Assembly (NCBI RefSeq): GCF_000317145.1
Contig: NC_019697.1
Coordinates: forward strand, 4,848,886 to 4,912,885
Reading direction: 5' to 3'
Source of the DNA: Chamaesiphon minutus PCC 6605
GTDB taxonomy: Bacteria; Cyanobacteriota; Cyanobacteriia; Cyanobacteriales; Chamaesiphonaceae
Length of the DNA: 64,000 nt
Made by a program: the position numbers and the translations under genes
Shown here: positions 35,801 through 44,881 of the stretch, in pieces
How positions within the stretch are numbered: position 1 is the stretch's first letter
Layout of the letters: the number at the start of each line of letters is the position of its first letter
The notes under the pieces: generated by a model
The model's input: the letters and a program-made list of their open reading frames with translations, nothing else
Databases searched by the model: none
Told to the model about the DNA's origin: nothing

Positions 35801-38010
35801 TGTTAGAGCTACCTGCATCGAATCTGCTGGATTCGGAAAATTTAGATGCGCTACTCGGTGTTGCAGTGGGAGCAGGGGGTGCTGCTGCAATTGGGGCCTT
35901 AGCCTTCGACGATCTCGATGCCTTAATGGATGCGCCAACAACCATCACCGCGCCAGAACATAGTCTCGACGATCTCGATAGCTTGTTTGCTACTCCCACT
36001 CCGACAGTCGCACCAACCACTCGCCAACCGGAGCGCGAGCCAAAAGATCGCCGCGCCAAACGATCTCGGACATTCGACCAAACCATGAAGGTGTCGGTCA
36101 AATATCTCGATAACCTCAATAACTTAGTTGGAGAATTAGTTGTCAATCGCAACACCCTAGAGCAAGACCAAAATCGGATGCGCCAGTTTGTCGAAAAACT
36201 GCTCTCTGAAGTCCAAAAGCTCAACGAGGTTGGGAAACGGATGCAAGATCTCTACGAGCGATCGTTGATGGAAAATTCCCTCGTCGCCAGCCGTCAGCAG
36301 TCCAAACCCACCCCGACAAATTTACCCAATAGTGAAGACATTTCTAATAGTAATAATAGCGGCATCGAATACGATCCGTTAGAAATGGATCGCTTTACGC
36401 CGATTCACTTGCTCTCCCAAAAGATGATCGAGTTGACAGTGCGAGTACGCGAATCCACGGCGGATATCGAATTTGTCGTCGATGGCAGTACTGAAGTGAC
36501 CCGGACATTACGGCAGATTACAGGACAACTCCAGGAAGACTTGACTAAGTCGCGAATGGTCCCCTTTGCCCAAACAGCCGACAGGTTGCAACGCGGCGTT
36601 CGGGATAATGGCCTCAAATATGGTAAAGAGATCGCACTCACCGTTGAAGGTCGCGATACCCTCATCGATAAAGTCATCCTCGAAAGCTTAACCGATCCGT
36701 TGAACCACATGGTCAATAACGCGATCGCGCACGGAATCGAATCAGCAGAGACCAGAGTAGCTGCGGGCAAACCTAGCGAAGGAAAAATAACGATTCGCGC
36801 TCTCCACCAAGGGAACCAAACCATTATCTCGATCTCCGATGATGGTGCGGGCATCGATCCCGAACGCGTCAAAAATAAAGCGATCGAAAAAGGCATTATT
36901 ACCGCTCGACAAGCGGCAGCAATGACCAAAAACGAAGTCTACGAACTCCTGTTCCTGCCTAGTTTTTCGACTAAAGACGAGGCGGATGAATTGTCTGGAC
37001 GCGGCGTGGGAATGGATGTGGTCAAAACTAGTATCACCGATATTCGCGGTACGATCTCGACCGAATCTCAGCTTGGCGTTGGGACGACCTTTACCATCCG
37101 TCTCCCACTGGCACTCAGTATCGCCAAAGCCCTGATTGCCATCAATAACAAGAGTAATATCGCCTTTCCAATGGATGGAATTGAAGATACTCAAGATGTC
37201 AGTCCCGAACAGATCCAAACCGATGCTGAGGGCAATCAGTGTATTTTCTGGCGCGACGAACTCATGCCATTTACACCGCTCTCGGAGCTGCTGGGATTCA
37301 ATCGTCCGCTAGCGCGTAACAGTTTCTACAGTGCTAATGACGACGATAGCGATCTGGTTTCGGTCTTGATTCTCCGTAGTGATGGCAATCTCACCGCCGT
37401 TCAAGTAGATAAAATTACTGGCGACCAAGAAATTGTAATCAAACCCCTCCAAGGACCAGCCGCTAAACCACTGGGCATTGCTGGAGCTACCGTCATGGGT
37501 GATGGTCGGATCGTCCCGATTGCCGACGTGATGGAATTAATCGCCCTCGCCAAAGGCACCCTGACTCGCCATATTCCTACTCAATGGACGGATGGTATCC
37601 CCGCTCCGACTGTCGAAACTCGCGAATCGATGGTACTGATCGTCGATGACTCGATCACCGTCCGCGAATTGCTCTCATTGACCTTCAAACGGGCTGGCTA
37701 CCGGGTCGAACAAGCCCGCGATGGTCAAGAAGCCTGGGACAAGCTCAGGGCTGGTCTACCCTGCGATATCGTCTTCTGTGATATCGAGATGCCACGGATG
37801 GATGGACTCGAATTCCTCTCGCGCATCCAAAAAGACAACGCGCTCAAAAAAGTCCCCGTTGCGATGCTAACTTCTCGCGGTAGCGATCGTCACCGCCAAA
37901 TCGCCTCCCAACTCGGTGCCAGTGGCTACTTCATCAAACCCTACCTGGAAGAGGCTCTGCTCGATGCGGCGAAGCGGATGATCAAGGGTGAGGTGTTGGA
38001 GATTGTTTAG
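32806..38010 (+). CDS. hybrid CheA-type histidine kinase with receiver domain (PilL/HmpE type)
   Basis: This 1734-residue chemotaxis kinase starts with an HPt domain whose phospho-acceptor is H46 (FRAAHSIKGSAAML). A second helical region follows to about residue 250. Residues about 280-1085 form a very acidic, low-complexity linker rich in Asp, Leu, Ser and Glu. After it come the dimerisation helix (VKYLDNLNNLVGELVVNRNTLE), the HATPase with N-box MVNNAIAHGIES, G1 DDGAGID and G2 GRGVGMDVVKT, a CheW-like domain, and a C-terminal receiver (LIVDDSITVREL, acceptor Asp in VFCDIEMPRMDG, Lys in FIKPYL). All catalytic motifs are intact. It should phosphorylate the CheY-type protein to steer type IV pilus motility. 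Confidence 0.94.
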   Translation: MEQDRILGYFLEEASEHLNTIEQGLRKLPETVKQPTMIRELFRAAHSIKGSAAMLGLLDVQKIGDRFEANFKILKEHPQLAVDTQLQSLFLESFSFLQAGIEEVRGSSDPYRQDPATPDPIGDPVFEELKAYLQHLLAAADLPAKSAIPAPPVVRDPSIEQVFGEYTSRKLDEIIHLCLQPDSPAIRAQIQQICQKLGNLGENFDFLEWTHLFTACRLAIANPANFLPQLGESMTIAVKQAQALVLADRHQQIVVTPDLEALIATKAPIAEHILHPNVSSGESAQHTGENLSTWKLDRTQEETTEKIEISPTPVHLQAQDFKSIDSNVSATMDLPAAEFDADAMELNEFVNSLGNEIPAEGTWLQDEDFAALDISQSEVGSSNDTFYQQMFAPSASTPAVPPVTDLAMAIEAVGEVAPGEYDEETFYTPELGDIDDADFPNFWADAQLAAPQSLFSDLDLLDPIEPQLPPPLSLDRDLADLAGPDFSLDRPMSDLFPSVSTPEEMAALELPPVKSDRESDDPELGSNTVPEADIAALTSDDFRPDVRSQPTDLELEATLSEPISNLPPVTDVSCSHTSDVLVLEQLNASNFAAASEQPNLEDSNVAKLPADPDLHFLNELDAANVPADLQAANLQFLANLNEEIPSTDSDLEFEATLNEGLSSVDADLAFLETLNDEPHSTGSDLLFLEDLNGDREATPATETERITSELTSWVDSSIGADRLDDFAELDLNEIGIVDRDLESSNAEDANESNLTANDNNLGELELTDLSEANLEPNLNNSDILLIDTDLDIDALDRELINFEVEASNSDFADLDVNLQSFDELSEDSSNGSSLTDLDLELLNPSEVPAAEAIASEHSSPDSYELTDINASNENLDLDLDLDNFNDLDMTDIGTDLELLDNIESSLAEDSSNFNLDLLGANNTNTDDFSSPDFADISKSIEASATSDRLDLDLNLLDETIVSASESPSQNLEDISELDFNFDELSSDLSSAELTDLDGMLELPASNLLDSENLDALLGVAVGAGGAAAIGALAFDDLDALMDAPTTITAPEHSLDDLDSLFATPTPTVAPTTRQPEREPKDRRAKRSRTFDQTMKVSVKYLDNLNNLVGELVVNRNTLEQDQNRMRQFVEKLLSEVQKLNEVGKRMQDLYERSLMENSLVASRQQSKPTPTNLPNSEDISNSNNSGIEYDPLEMDRFTPIHLLSQKMIELTVRVRESTADIEFVVDGSTEVTRTLRQITGQLQEDLTKSRMVPFAQTADRLQRGVRDNGLKYGKEIALTVEGRDTLIDKVILESLTDPLNHMVNNAIAHGIESAETRVAAGKPSEGKITIRALHQGNQTIISISDDGAGIDPERVKNKAIEKGIITARQAAAMTKNEVYELLFLPSFSTKDEADELSGRGVGMDVVKTSITDIRGTISTESQLGVGTTFTIRLPLALSIAKALIAINNKSNIAFPMDGIEDTQDVSPEQIQTDAEGNQCIFWRDELMPFTPLSELLGFNRPLARNSFYSANDDDSDLVSVLILRSDGNLTAVQVDKITGDQEIVIKPLQGPAAKPLGIAGATVMGDGRIVPIADVMELIALAKGTLTRHIPTQWTDGIPAPTVETRESMVLIVDDSITVRELLSLTFKRAGYRVEQARDGQEAWDKLRAGLPCDIVFCDIEMPRMDGLEFLSRIQKDNALKKVPVAMLTSRGSDRHRQIASQLGASGYFIKPYLEEALLDAAKRMIKGEVLEIV

Positions 38011-38045
38011 GGATTTTGGATTGTGGATTGCGGATTGAGTTCTTT

Positions 38046-38065
38046 GCTCCCCGCTCCCCGCTCCC
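38046..38065. repeat. heptamer repeat GCTCCCC x 3
   Basis: Almost three head-to-tail units of GCTCCCC lie between the convergent CheA and DUF2227 genes. The complementary unit GGGGAGC is found near 52841-52924. Confidence 0.8.
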
Positions 38066-38067
38066 AA

Positions 38068-38685
38068 CTATTTAATACGTAACTTCTTTGCCTGTTTCAC
38101 AGGCATTTTTTTTTGCTTAGATATCGGCTTTGATTTGGAATGGCGTTCGCGTAGCGTCGCCTGTGGCGAATCGAATCGATTGCGTAATGAAGATCGCTTG
38201 AAAGTCGATACCAGCCAATCGCTGAGATAGTGACTCATTGCGCCCAATTCTAAGCCACAAAATAGAGCTAGATAAACAGGTAAATTCAGCTCGATCGAGT
38301 GTTGCAAAATAGCGACTAACTGTTGTCCGGTATATGTCTTAGCTCCAGCCAGTCGAGCTATCCCTACATAAAATAAACCGACCAAACCCAACCATAAACT
38401 TAAATATAAAATGCGTCCGATCGTGCCAATAATGGGGCCATGCGACCAGATCGATCGATGTTTGATGGCTTGTTGATACGGTCGCCACAACCATCGCAAT
38501 ATGCCCCACCGTTTGTAATGAAAGGAGTATAAATCTAAGTCTGGCCCAAAAATCAAGCCACTAAATAAGAAGCCTCCCGATACCCAAAAGGCCAAATCGG
38601 CACGGGCCGTTGCATACAACGTCCCACCAGCAATTAGTGGCAAACTCCACAGCGTAACTCGATCGTGTGTGCGTCCGGATGGCAA
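38068..38685 (-). CDS. DUF2227 family putative metal-binding membrane protein
   Basis: The 205-residue protein starts MPSGRTHDRVTLWSLPLIAG, with the conserved early His and Asp of DUF2227. It also shows GLIFGPDLDLYSFHYKRWG and the IKHRSIWSHGPIIGT block. Membrane spans lie near residues 30-47, 93-115 and 140-160. The conserved His, Asp and Arg residues suggest metal binding. The family is widespread in cyanobacteria and its function is not established. The C-terminal tail is Lys-rich. Confidence 0.8.
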   Translation of the reverse strand: MPSGRTHDRVTLWSLPLIAGGTLYATARADLAFWVSGGFLFSGLIFGPDLDLYSFHYKRWGILRWLWRPYQQAIKHRSIWSHGPIIGTIGRILYLSLWLGLVGLFYVGIARLAGAKTYTGQQLVAILQHSIELNLPVYLALFCGLELGAMSHYLSDWLVSTFKRSSLRNRFDSPQATLRERHSKSKPISKQKKMPVKQAKKLRIK

Positions 38686-38696
38686 AGTTAATTTAG

Positions 38697-38724
38697 TTGA
38701 TAGTTGATAGTTGATAGTTGATAG
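38697..38724. repeat. heptamer array TTGATAG x 4
   Basis: Four head-to-tail TTGATAG units lie in the divergent region between the DUF2227 gene and cobO, matching the array next to birA at 16998-17030. Confidence 0.9.
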
Positions 38725-38785
38725 TTATAGATATTGGTGCCAAAGCCAAAACAATTATACACTTCTCATTCCTAATCGCTCGATT

Positions 38786-39403
38786 ATGCCATCAGAATCA
38801 AATCTGACAGACGAACAATACAAACAAAAGATGCAGCGGCGGCAGCAGGTGCAAGCCGAGCGGATCGAGAAATCGATCGACAAAAAAGGCTTAATTATCG
38901 TCAATACCGGGACGGGGAAAGGGAAAACCACTGCTGCGCTGGGAATGGTGCTCAGATCGCTCGGACACGGCTATCGAGTCGCGATCGTCCAATTTATCAA
39001 AGGTGCGTGGGAACCAGCCGAGAAAGCGATTTTAGAGCGGTTTGGCGACCAGTTAGTGTTTCAGGCGATGGGTGAAGGTTTTACTTGGGATACTCAGGAT
39101 CGAGATCGCGACATTGCCACTGCCGAACGGGCTTGGGAGCTGGCATTGAGTTATATCATCGATCCGAGCTATCAATTAGTATTATTAGATGAGGTGAATA
39201 TCGCTCTCAAATTGGGATATCTCAGCCCGGAAGTCGTCATTGCCGGATTGGCGCAAAAGCCCGAACTATCGCATGTAATTTTGACAGGTAGAGGCGCGCC
39301 CCAAGGTTTGATCGATATTGCAGATCTAGTGACTGAAATGACGATGATTAAGCATCCGTTTCGCGAGCAAGGCGTCAAAGCCCAACCTGGTATTGAATTT
39401 TAG
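38786..39403 (+). CDS. cobO: cob(I)yrinic acid a,c-diamide adenosyltransferase
   Basis: CobO (BtuR type) transfers the adenosyl group from ATP to the cobalt of corrinoids, making adenosylcobamides. From ATG 38786 the protein has 205 residues. The P-loop is VNTGTGKGKTTAALGMVLRSLGHG, followed by VAIVQFIKGAW, GEGFTWDTQDRDRD and LVLLDEVNIALKLGYL. The end is VTEMTMIKHPFREQGVKAQPGIEF, the usual family C-terminus. An upstream in-frame extension runs through the heptamer array and is not part of the family, so the internal ATG is preferred. No cobalamin riboswitch is evident. Confidence 0.95.
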   Translation: MPSESNLTDEQYKQKMQRRQQVQAERIEKSIDKKGLIIVNTGTGKGKTTAALGMVLRSLGHGYRVAIVQFIKGAWEPAEKAILERFGDQLVFQAMGEGFTWDTQDRDRDIATAERAWELALSYIIDPSYQLVLLDEVNIALKLGYLSPEVVIAGLAQKPELSHVILTGRGAPQGLIDIADLVTEMTMIKHPFREQGVKAQPGIEF

Positions 39404-39461
39404 AAATGTTAGGCTGTTTGATTAAAATAAACTTAGCAAAATCGATTAAATATTAAACAAA

Positions 39462-39752
39462 ATGACATCAACCAATGAATCTAGAGATCGAGATGCGATA
39501 GAGCGACAGATTCGCATCTTTGAAAGGCGCATAACTAGGCTCGAAGAAACTCAACTGACAAGTAGAGAAGTTAGCACATCCTTCGAGCGTATCGATGAAC
39601 GAATCGACACAATTGAAGAAAGAATGAATCGACGATTCGAGCAGTTGGAGGCACGAATCGATCGATTAGAAACGAAGTTTAACGACTTAGATCGCAAATT
39701 TGATGTGGCCATCGCGATCTCATTAAATCGATCGAGAGTTTCCGATGATTAA
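39462..39752 (+). CDS. small coiled-coil protein (96 aa)
   Basis: The 96-residue product is almost entirely coiled coil: [17 protein letters not shown], then [19 protein letters not shown], then [20 protein letters not shown]. It ends in a short hydrophobic VAIAISLNR segment. Such short helical proteins are common in cyanobacteria, some next to toxin-antitoxin or phage genes, but there is no such partner here. The stop overlaps the pheT stop by 4 bp in convergent orientation. Function unknown. Confidence 0.65.
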   Translation: MTSTNESRDRDAIERQIRIFERRITRLEETQLTSREVSTSFERIDERIDTIEERMNRRFEQLEARIDRLETKFNDLDRKFDVAIAISLNRSRVSDD

Positions 39753-42217
39753 CTCCGCAGAGTAACCCGAAACTTCTCGACTAAAACATCGCGAATCTTT
39801 TGTTGTAGTGGCTCCACATCGGTATCGGTTAAGGTGCGATCGAGTGCGCGATAGATCGATCGAATTGCCAAACTCCGTTGTCCTTCGGGGACATTAGCAC
39901 CACGATATTCATCGAAGACTTCGACATCTTCTAATAACTCACCGCCAGCCTTAACGATCGATTTTTTAATATCTGCTAAAGATAGATCGATCGGGGCGAA
40001 GAAAGCAATATCTCGATCGGATGCGGGATAGGTAGAATAGTTTTTAAATACTGGTACTAACCGCTCTTCGGCTGCGAGATAATTGAGGATCGGATCGAGG
40101 TTGAGTTGGAAAACATATACCGCCGCTGGAAGATCTTTTTCCTGACGGATTTGGGGGTGCAGTTGTCCGAAGTAACCCAATTTCTGTCCCTCTAACCATA
40201 GTGACGCCGTGCGCCCTGGATGCAGCTTTTCATCGGATCGATCTGCTTGATATTCTACAGGGATATTCAGGCTATTGCAGACGCTATCGAGTATTCCTTT
40301 GGCTTCATACCAGGTGAGCGGTTGCGGCTTACCGCCTGTCGTCCAGCGTCCGACGCTAGGATCTTCACCGATGATGCCTGCTAAGACATCGGTTTCTGTC
40401 AATCCTGTCTCATCGCGTCCGAAGATTTTACTAATTTCAAAGGCTTGGAGTGCGCCGTTACCTTGGGCGAGATTGGTTTGGAAACTTTGGATCAAACCGG
40501 AGATTAATTCCGATCGCAAGGTAGCATATTCGGTAAACATCGGGTTGATGATTTCTACTTGCGAACCGTTATTTAATTTCTCAATGGCATATGAATATTG
40601 AACGACTTCATTTAAGCCAACAGCCCGAAATGCCGCCCGAATTTGACGCAATAATTCCTCATCTAAAGATAGGAAACCTGCGGCTGATTCTGATGGCAAC
40701 GTATCCATGAATCGATCGTAACCATAAAGCCGAGCGACTTCTTCAATTAAGTCGATTTCCCGTTCTAAATCGCGGTAACGATAAGGTGGAACGACAACAT
40801 CCCAAACGGTTTCTTCTTTATCATCTAACGTCGCTGTCAATTGACAACCTAACGCTGTCAGCGTGCGCTCGACATCTTCAGTTGTAATTTCCCCAGGTTC
40901 GCCATCATCATCGATCGGCCCTAAGATTTGATTTAATCTTACTAACCGCAGTTTAATCGTGCGCGGTTGCAGGGTCAAATCGGGGCGACGATCGCTAAGA
41001 TCTTGACAGATAATCTTACCACCAGCTAACTGAATGAGTAACTCGATCGCGCGATGAGTGGCTGTTTCTAGCTCTGCGAAGTTGACACCGCGCTCGTACC
41101 GCGTCGATGCTTCCGAGCGCATACCGCCTTGGCTCCGTGCCGATTTGCGTACCGCGACGGGATCGAAAATTGCCGCTTCGAGGACGATGTTTTGGGTGCT
41201 TTCATCTACCTCAGTATTTTCGCCACCCATGACACCTGCCAAGGCGACAGGGGTGTCGCTAACAGTAATTAGCAGGTTTTGGGCGTTGAGCTGACGTTCT
41301 TGCCCGTCTAATGTCTTTAATGTTTCGCCTTGCTTCTGGCTGTTGCGAACACCCATTTGGATGGTTTGGTTGCTGCTGACTGCTTGCAATTTAGCCGCAT
41401 CGAAAGCATGTAGCGGTTGCCCCCACTCTAGCAAGATGTAATTAGTCACATCCACCACGTTATTAATCGGACGAATACCAGCCGATTGGAGGCGACGTTG
41501 GAGCCATTCTGGCGATGGACTAACGCTAATGCCCTCAATCAGGGTAGCTGAATAAACAGGGCACGCCTGAGCTTCGCTGACGCTGACGGTGAGTTGCGGT
41601 TGCTTAGCAATCGCCGACATATCGACGGCAGGTAATTTCAACTTCCCCCCAGTCAGTGCGGCGACTTCTCTGGCAATCCCTACCATGCTCAACGCATCGG
41701 CACGATTGGCGGTAGAAGACAGATCGAGGATGATATCATCCAATCCTAATAACGGTCGCACGTCGGTCCCAATGGCAGGCGTTTCGGGACTTTCACTTTC
41801 GCCGAAGATATAAATCCCTTCCGAATCTTTAGTCAAACCCAACTCGGAGAGCGAACAAATCATCCCTTCCGATTTTTCGCCGCGCAGCTTCGCAGGTTTG
41901 ATTTTGAGATCGACTTTGGGCAAATAAGTCCCCACAGTAGCTACAGCCACATGAATCCCCGCACGCACATTTGCCGCACCACAGACAATTTGTAGTGGTT
42001 CCTCGCCGCCAACATCGACGGTACAAACGCTTAATTTATCGGCATTGGGATGTTGAATCCGTGTCAGCACTCGCCCGACGACGACACCATCCGCCCAAGT
42101 ACTGCGATCCTCGATCGATTCAACCTCAAATCCAGCCAGTGTCAAGGTTTGCGCCAACGCTTCCGGATCTAGTTGGCAGTCTACTAGTTCTTTTAACCAA
42201 TTTAGAGCGATATACAT
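39749..42217 (-). CDS. pheT: phenylalanine--tRNA ligase beta subunit
   Basis: The beta subunit of the alpha2-beta2 PheRS has 822 residues here. Domains are the N-terminal EMAP/OBF tRNA-binding domain ([26 protein letters not shown]), B3/B4 editing domain ([37 protein letters not shown]), B5, the catalytic-like core ([13 protein letters not shown]) and the C-terminal FDX-ACB anticodon-binding domain ([31 protein letters not shown]). The length is normal. pheS is not adjacent, as is common in cyanobacteria. Confidence 0.97.
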   Translation of the reverse strand: MYIALNWLKELVDCQLDPEALAQTLTLAGFEVESIEDRSTWADGVVVGRVLTRIQHPNADKLSVCTVDVGGEEPLQIVCGAANVRAGIHVAVATVGTYLPKVDLKIKPAKLRGEKSEGMICSLSELGLTKDSEGIYIFGESESPETPAIGTDVRPLLGLDDIILDLSSTANRADALSMVGIAREVAALTGGKLKLPAVDMSAIAKQPQLTVSVSEAQACPVYSATLIEGISVSPSPEWLQRRLQSAGIRPINNVVDVTNYILLEWGQPLHAFDAAKLQAVSSNQTIQMGVRNSQKQGETLKTLDGQERQLNAQNLLITVSDTPVALAGVMGGENTEVDESTQNIVLEAAIFDPVAVRKSARSQGGMRSEASTRYERGVNFAELETATHRAIELLIQLAGGKIICQDLSDRRPDLTLQPRTIKLRLVRLNQILGPIDDDGEPGEITTEDVERTLTALGCQLTATLDDKEETVWDVVVPPYRYRDLEREIDLIEEVARLYGYDRFMDTLPSESAAGFLSLDEELLRQIRAAFRAVGLNEVVQYSYAIEKLNNGSQVEIINPMFTEYATLRSELISGLIQSFQTNLAQGNGALQAFEISKIFGRDETGLTETDVLAGIIGEDPSVGRWTTGGKPQPLTWYEAKGILDSVCNSLNIPVEYQADRSDEKLHPGRTASLWLEGQKLGYFGQLHPQIRQEKDLPAAVYVFQLNLDPILNYLAAEERLVPVFKNYSTYPASDRDIAFFAPIDLSLADIKKSIVKAGGELLEDVEVFDEYRGANVPEGQRSLAIRSIYRALDRTLTDTDVEPLQQKIRDVLVEKFRVTLRS

Positions 42218-42678
42218 TTAATTTAATCAAGCTATGAGCATCGTTGGCGCAACCTCCTAAACGGAAAATCTCGCGCTTATCTATTGTCGTATAGATCGGG
42301 ATTGGTGTCAGGAGGGAGATTGTAGAGCTGAGTATTAGTGCCGAAGATATACTTGAATTAAGGATAAAATGAGAATAAGCAGATCGCGATTGAGACTGAG
42401 CCGTCGATCGAGATTGAGGTCATGGCCGATAACATGGCAATTTTAACTATCGAGCGAAAGCACCTGCTGGCAGAAATATTGGGTAGCGTTACACGACAAA
42501 GATCGAAATCGAGAACATAACTGGGTGTAAATCTGTCAATAGAGAAGTATGGGAACCAAATAGATCCAATCCGCTAAATTATTGCATCCTCGATCGGCGC
42601 GAGTCATCCTCGATCGACCCCAGTAAGATCTCAGACATAAGTTCTCTATCTAATCGGCTAAATTATTGCATCATTAAT
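42218..42678. other. 461-bp divergent region between pheT and the third Ser/Thr kinase
   Basis: No gene is seen. CTAAATTATTGCATC occurs twice, at about 42574-42588 and 42659-42673, followed each time by a related stretch (GAGTCATC, then CCAG-TAA-ATCT). The second copy spans the kinase start, so this looks like an old tandem duplication of the gene's 5' end. Confidence 0.6.
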
Positions 42679-44100
42679 ATGATTGAGTCATCTTTACTTA
42701 CTCCAGGTAATATCTTAGGCAATCGGTATGAGATCGTGCGCGAACTCGGACGTGGGGGGTTTGGGCGAACATATCTGGCGATCGATCGCAATAAGTTTGG
42801 CGAACAATGCGTCCTCAAAGAATTCGCTCCGCAAGTCAGTGGCAAAGATGACTTAATTAAAGCCAAAGAATTGTTCGAGCGCGAAGCAGGTGTTTTATAC
42901 AAGCTTCAGCATCCTCAAATTCCAGCTTTTCGCGAACTATTACGGGTAAATGAGCGGGGAGCTGAATCACTATTTTTGATTCAAGATTATATTGAAGGCG
43001 AAACATATCTCAAGCGATTGAATCATCGCCTCAGCCAAAATCGCGTCTTTAATGAAGGCGAAGTCATCGAACTATTGCATAAATTATTACCTGTTCTAGA
43101 TTATATTCATCGACTCGGTGTCATTCATCGCGATATTTCACCCGATAATATCATCTACCGCGATCGCGATCGATTGCCAATTTTGATCGATTTTGGCTGC
43201 GTCAAAGAAGTTGCCGCTACTGTTGTCTATCAGTTGAGTCATGCCAAAGTCGAAACGCGAATTGGCAAGCAAGGGTATGCTCCAGAAGAACAAATGATGC
43301 GGGGTAAAGTATCGCCATCGAGCGATCTTTATGCCGTCGGTGCAACCGCACTTACCCTGCTGACTGGCAAAGATGCCAACACGCTTTACAATCCGGCAGA
43401 AGCAAGCTGGGACTGGCGTAAATATGTCACCCTCAGTCCCGAACTCACTGCGATAATCGATCGACTGCTCAAGTATAACCCTCAACATCGCTATCAATCG
43501 GCACAGGAAGTTTTAGCAGTTTTACCTGCGGTTGCCAATAATAGTAATGGTATGAGTAGATCTGTACATACATTTGTTTCCACTAACTCTATACCCGCCA
43601 CTCACGTCAATAAAATCTCACAACTCAAAACGCTCGAATTTAGTCCTAGGAGTAATACCTCCGTCGCACCCACAACCACGCAACTACCGACGAGAGATCC
43701 TAATGAGTGGAAAAAACCTGCTTGGCAAGTCACCAAAGTAATGAGTGTATTGTTTTTTACCTGCTTGGCCATTAGTGGTGTCGTAAAATGGGTCCAAGCT
43801 AGCGATCCGATCGGTACAGTTACCAAACAATTTAATAATGCGACTGCAAGTATCGTAAATTCTATTCCCAATCCCCTCAAAGCACAACCATCAGTCCAAC
43901 AACGTCAACAAGATCTCAGCCAAAAATTAAAACAACTCAATATTCCCGCAGCTAAATTTTATCGTCAAGTCGATCGCGAGTTTTATGCCAAACATCCCGA
44001 ACTAAATGGGAGAATGCTAACCACTAAAGCTGAAGATGAAAAGCTCCGTCAAGAGTGGCAAGATCTAGCAGTCGAAATGTTAGCTAAAAGAAGCAGGTAA
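42679..44100 (+). CDS. Ser/Thr protein kinase with C-terminal membrane anchor
   Basis: The 473-residue kinase has its catalytic domain at about residues 14-275: glycine-rich loop ELGRGGFGRTYLA, lysine in CVLKEF, catalytic loop VIHRDISPDNIIY, DFG in LIDFGCVKE, and GYAPEEQ. Asp-Ile-Ser-Pro-Asp-Asn in place of the usual DxKPxN is a form frequent in cyanobacterial kinases. One transmembrane helix lies at about 348-365 (VMSVLFFTCLAISGVVKWV). A C-terminal extracytoplasmic part of about 100 residues ends YAKHPELNGRMLTTKAED...WQDLAVEMLAKRS. It differs from the tandem kinases at 3703-7840. Confidence 0.9.
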   Translation: MIESSLLTPGNILGNRYEIVRELGRGGFGRTYLAIDRNKFGEQCVLKEFAPQVSGKDDLIKAKELFEREAGVLYKLQHPQIPAFRELLRVNERGAESLFLIQDYIEGETYLKRLNHRLSQNRVFNEGEVIELLHKLLPVLDYIHRLGVIHRDISPDNIIYRDRDRLPILIDFGCVKEVAATVVYQLSHAKVETRIGKQGYAPEEQMMRGKVSPSSDLYAVGATALTLLTGKDANTLYNPAEASWDWRKYVTLSPELTAIIDRLLKYNPQHRYQSAQEVLAVLPAVANNSNGMSRSVHTFVSTNSIPATHVNKISQLKTLEFSPRSNTSVAPTTTQLPTRDPNEWKKPAWQVTKVMSVLFFTCLAISGVVKWVQASDPIGTVTKQFNNATASIVNSIPNPLKAQPSVQQRQQDLSQKLKQLNIPAAKFYRQVDREFYAKHPELNGRMLTTKAEDEKLRQEWQDLAVEMLAKRSR

Positions 44101-44172
44101 ACCATAGATTCGCTAATTTTATTAGCCTGCGATCGAAATCATAACTTTTCAACACTGGATTGAGGTATAAAA

Positions 44173-44212
44173 CAATAGGTAGGGGTAATTAATGAACTAC
44201 CCCTACCTATTG
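44173..44212 (-). terminator. intrinsic terminator downstream of psaL
   Basis: A perfect 15-bp stem (CAATAGGTAGGGGTA / TACCCCTACCTATTG) has a 10-nt loop. On the minus strand it is followed by TTTTATACC, so it fits the psaF-psaJ-psaL transcript. It lies 152 bp beyond the psaL stop. Confidence 0.8.
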
Positions 44213-44363
44213 CCTTAGCGGTTACATAATCAAAATGAAATCGCCCCACCTTCTAAATGAAGATAGAGCGATTGATATTTGGTGAAGATCGCTGAGACGC
44301 GATCGCTAACTAGTCGATAACTATTACTAGTTCAATCGAATTAATGAGCGACTAATTTAATAC

Positions 44364-44846
44364 TTAGTTGCTCAAAATTGAAAAACTACTGAGAACGGGT
44401 ACATTTGCGACTAATAAGTAGGCAAATGCAGCTCCGCCCACGCCACCAATCAAGAACCCAGTGGTGAATTCACTCCAACCTTTGCCATCTTTGATGTTGT
44501 TAGGCGGTGTGGGTACGGTCACGCTAGGCAGTGGTGCTGCGGGATTTACACTAGCATAGATCGATAGGCAAACAGTCAAGATTACCACCAATCCAACGGT
44601 GGCGAGCAATCCAGCCAGATATGCTTGGTCGGTATGACGTAAAGGACCCAACAGCGTGAAGGGACCGAGTAAGAAATAGCCGTGAGCCATTCCTACTTCT
44701 AAACCCCGTCGTTGAGGGGATAGATTAGCCCGATAAATCGGTAAGTTGCTGATGAAAGCTTGAATGATACCCGAACCATTGACGGGAGTAGCTAAATTGC
44801 TAACTTCAGGATTGGGACTGCTGACAGCTTGAACGGGAGTAGCCAT
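44364..44846 (-). CDS. psaL: photosystem I reaction centre subunit XI
   Basis: PsaL lies at the PSI periphery in the thylakoid membrane and mediates oligomerisation of PSI. The 160-residue protein shows the N-terminal FISNLPIYRANLSPQRRGLEVGMAHGYFLLGPF, three membrane spans and the loop NPAAPLPSVTVPTPPNN between spans 2 and 3. The C-terminal span is GFLIGGVGGAAFAYLLVAN. It is the last gene of a minus-strand psaF-psaJ-psaL run; no psaI is visible beside it. Confidence 0.96.
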   Translation of the reverse strand: MATPVQAVSSPNPEVSNLATPVNGSGIIQAFISNLPIYRANLSPQRRGLEVGMAHGYFLLGPFTLLGPLRHTDQAYLAGLLATVGLVVILTVCLSIYASVNPAAPLPSVTVPTPPNNIKDGKGWSEFTTGFLIGGVGGAAFAYLLVANVPVLSSFSILSN

Positions 44847-44881
44847 AAAAAACCTCTCAAATTAATTAAGGGGGACAGGGA

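Noticed and set aside
35391-36224. 277-codon minus-strand frame inside CheA
   Set aside because: Same reason: Ser/Arg-rich shadow of the acidic linker and kinase start, with no recognisable family.
38600-38790. Cobalamin riboswitch upstream of cobO
   Set aside because: The divergent region is short and filled with TTGATAG repeats; no B12-box-like conserved core is seen.
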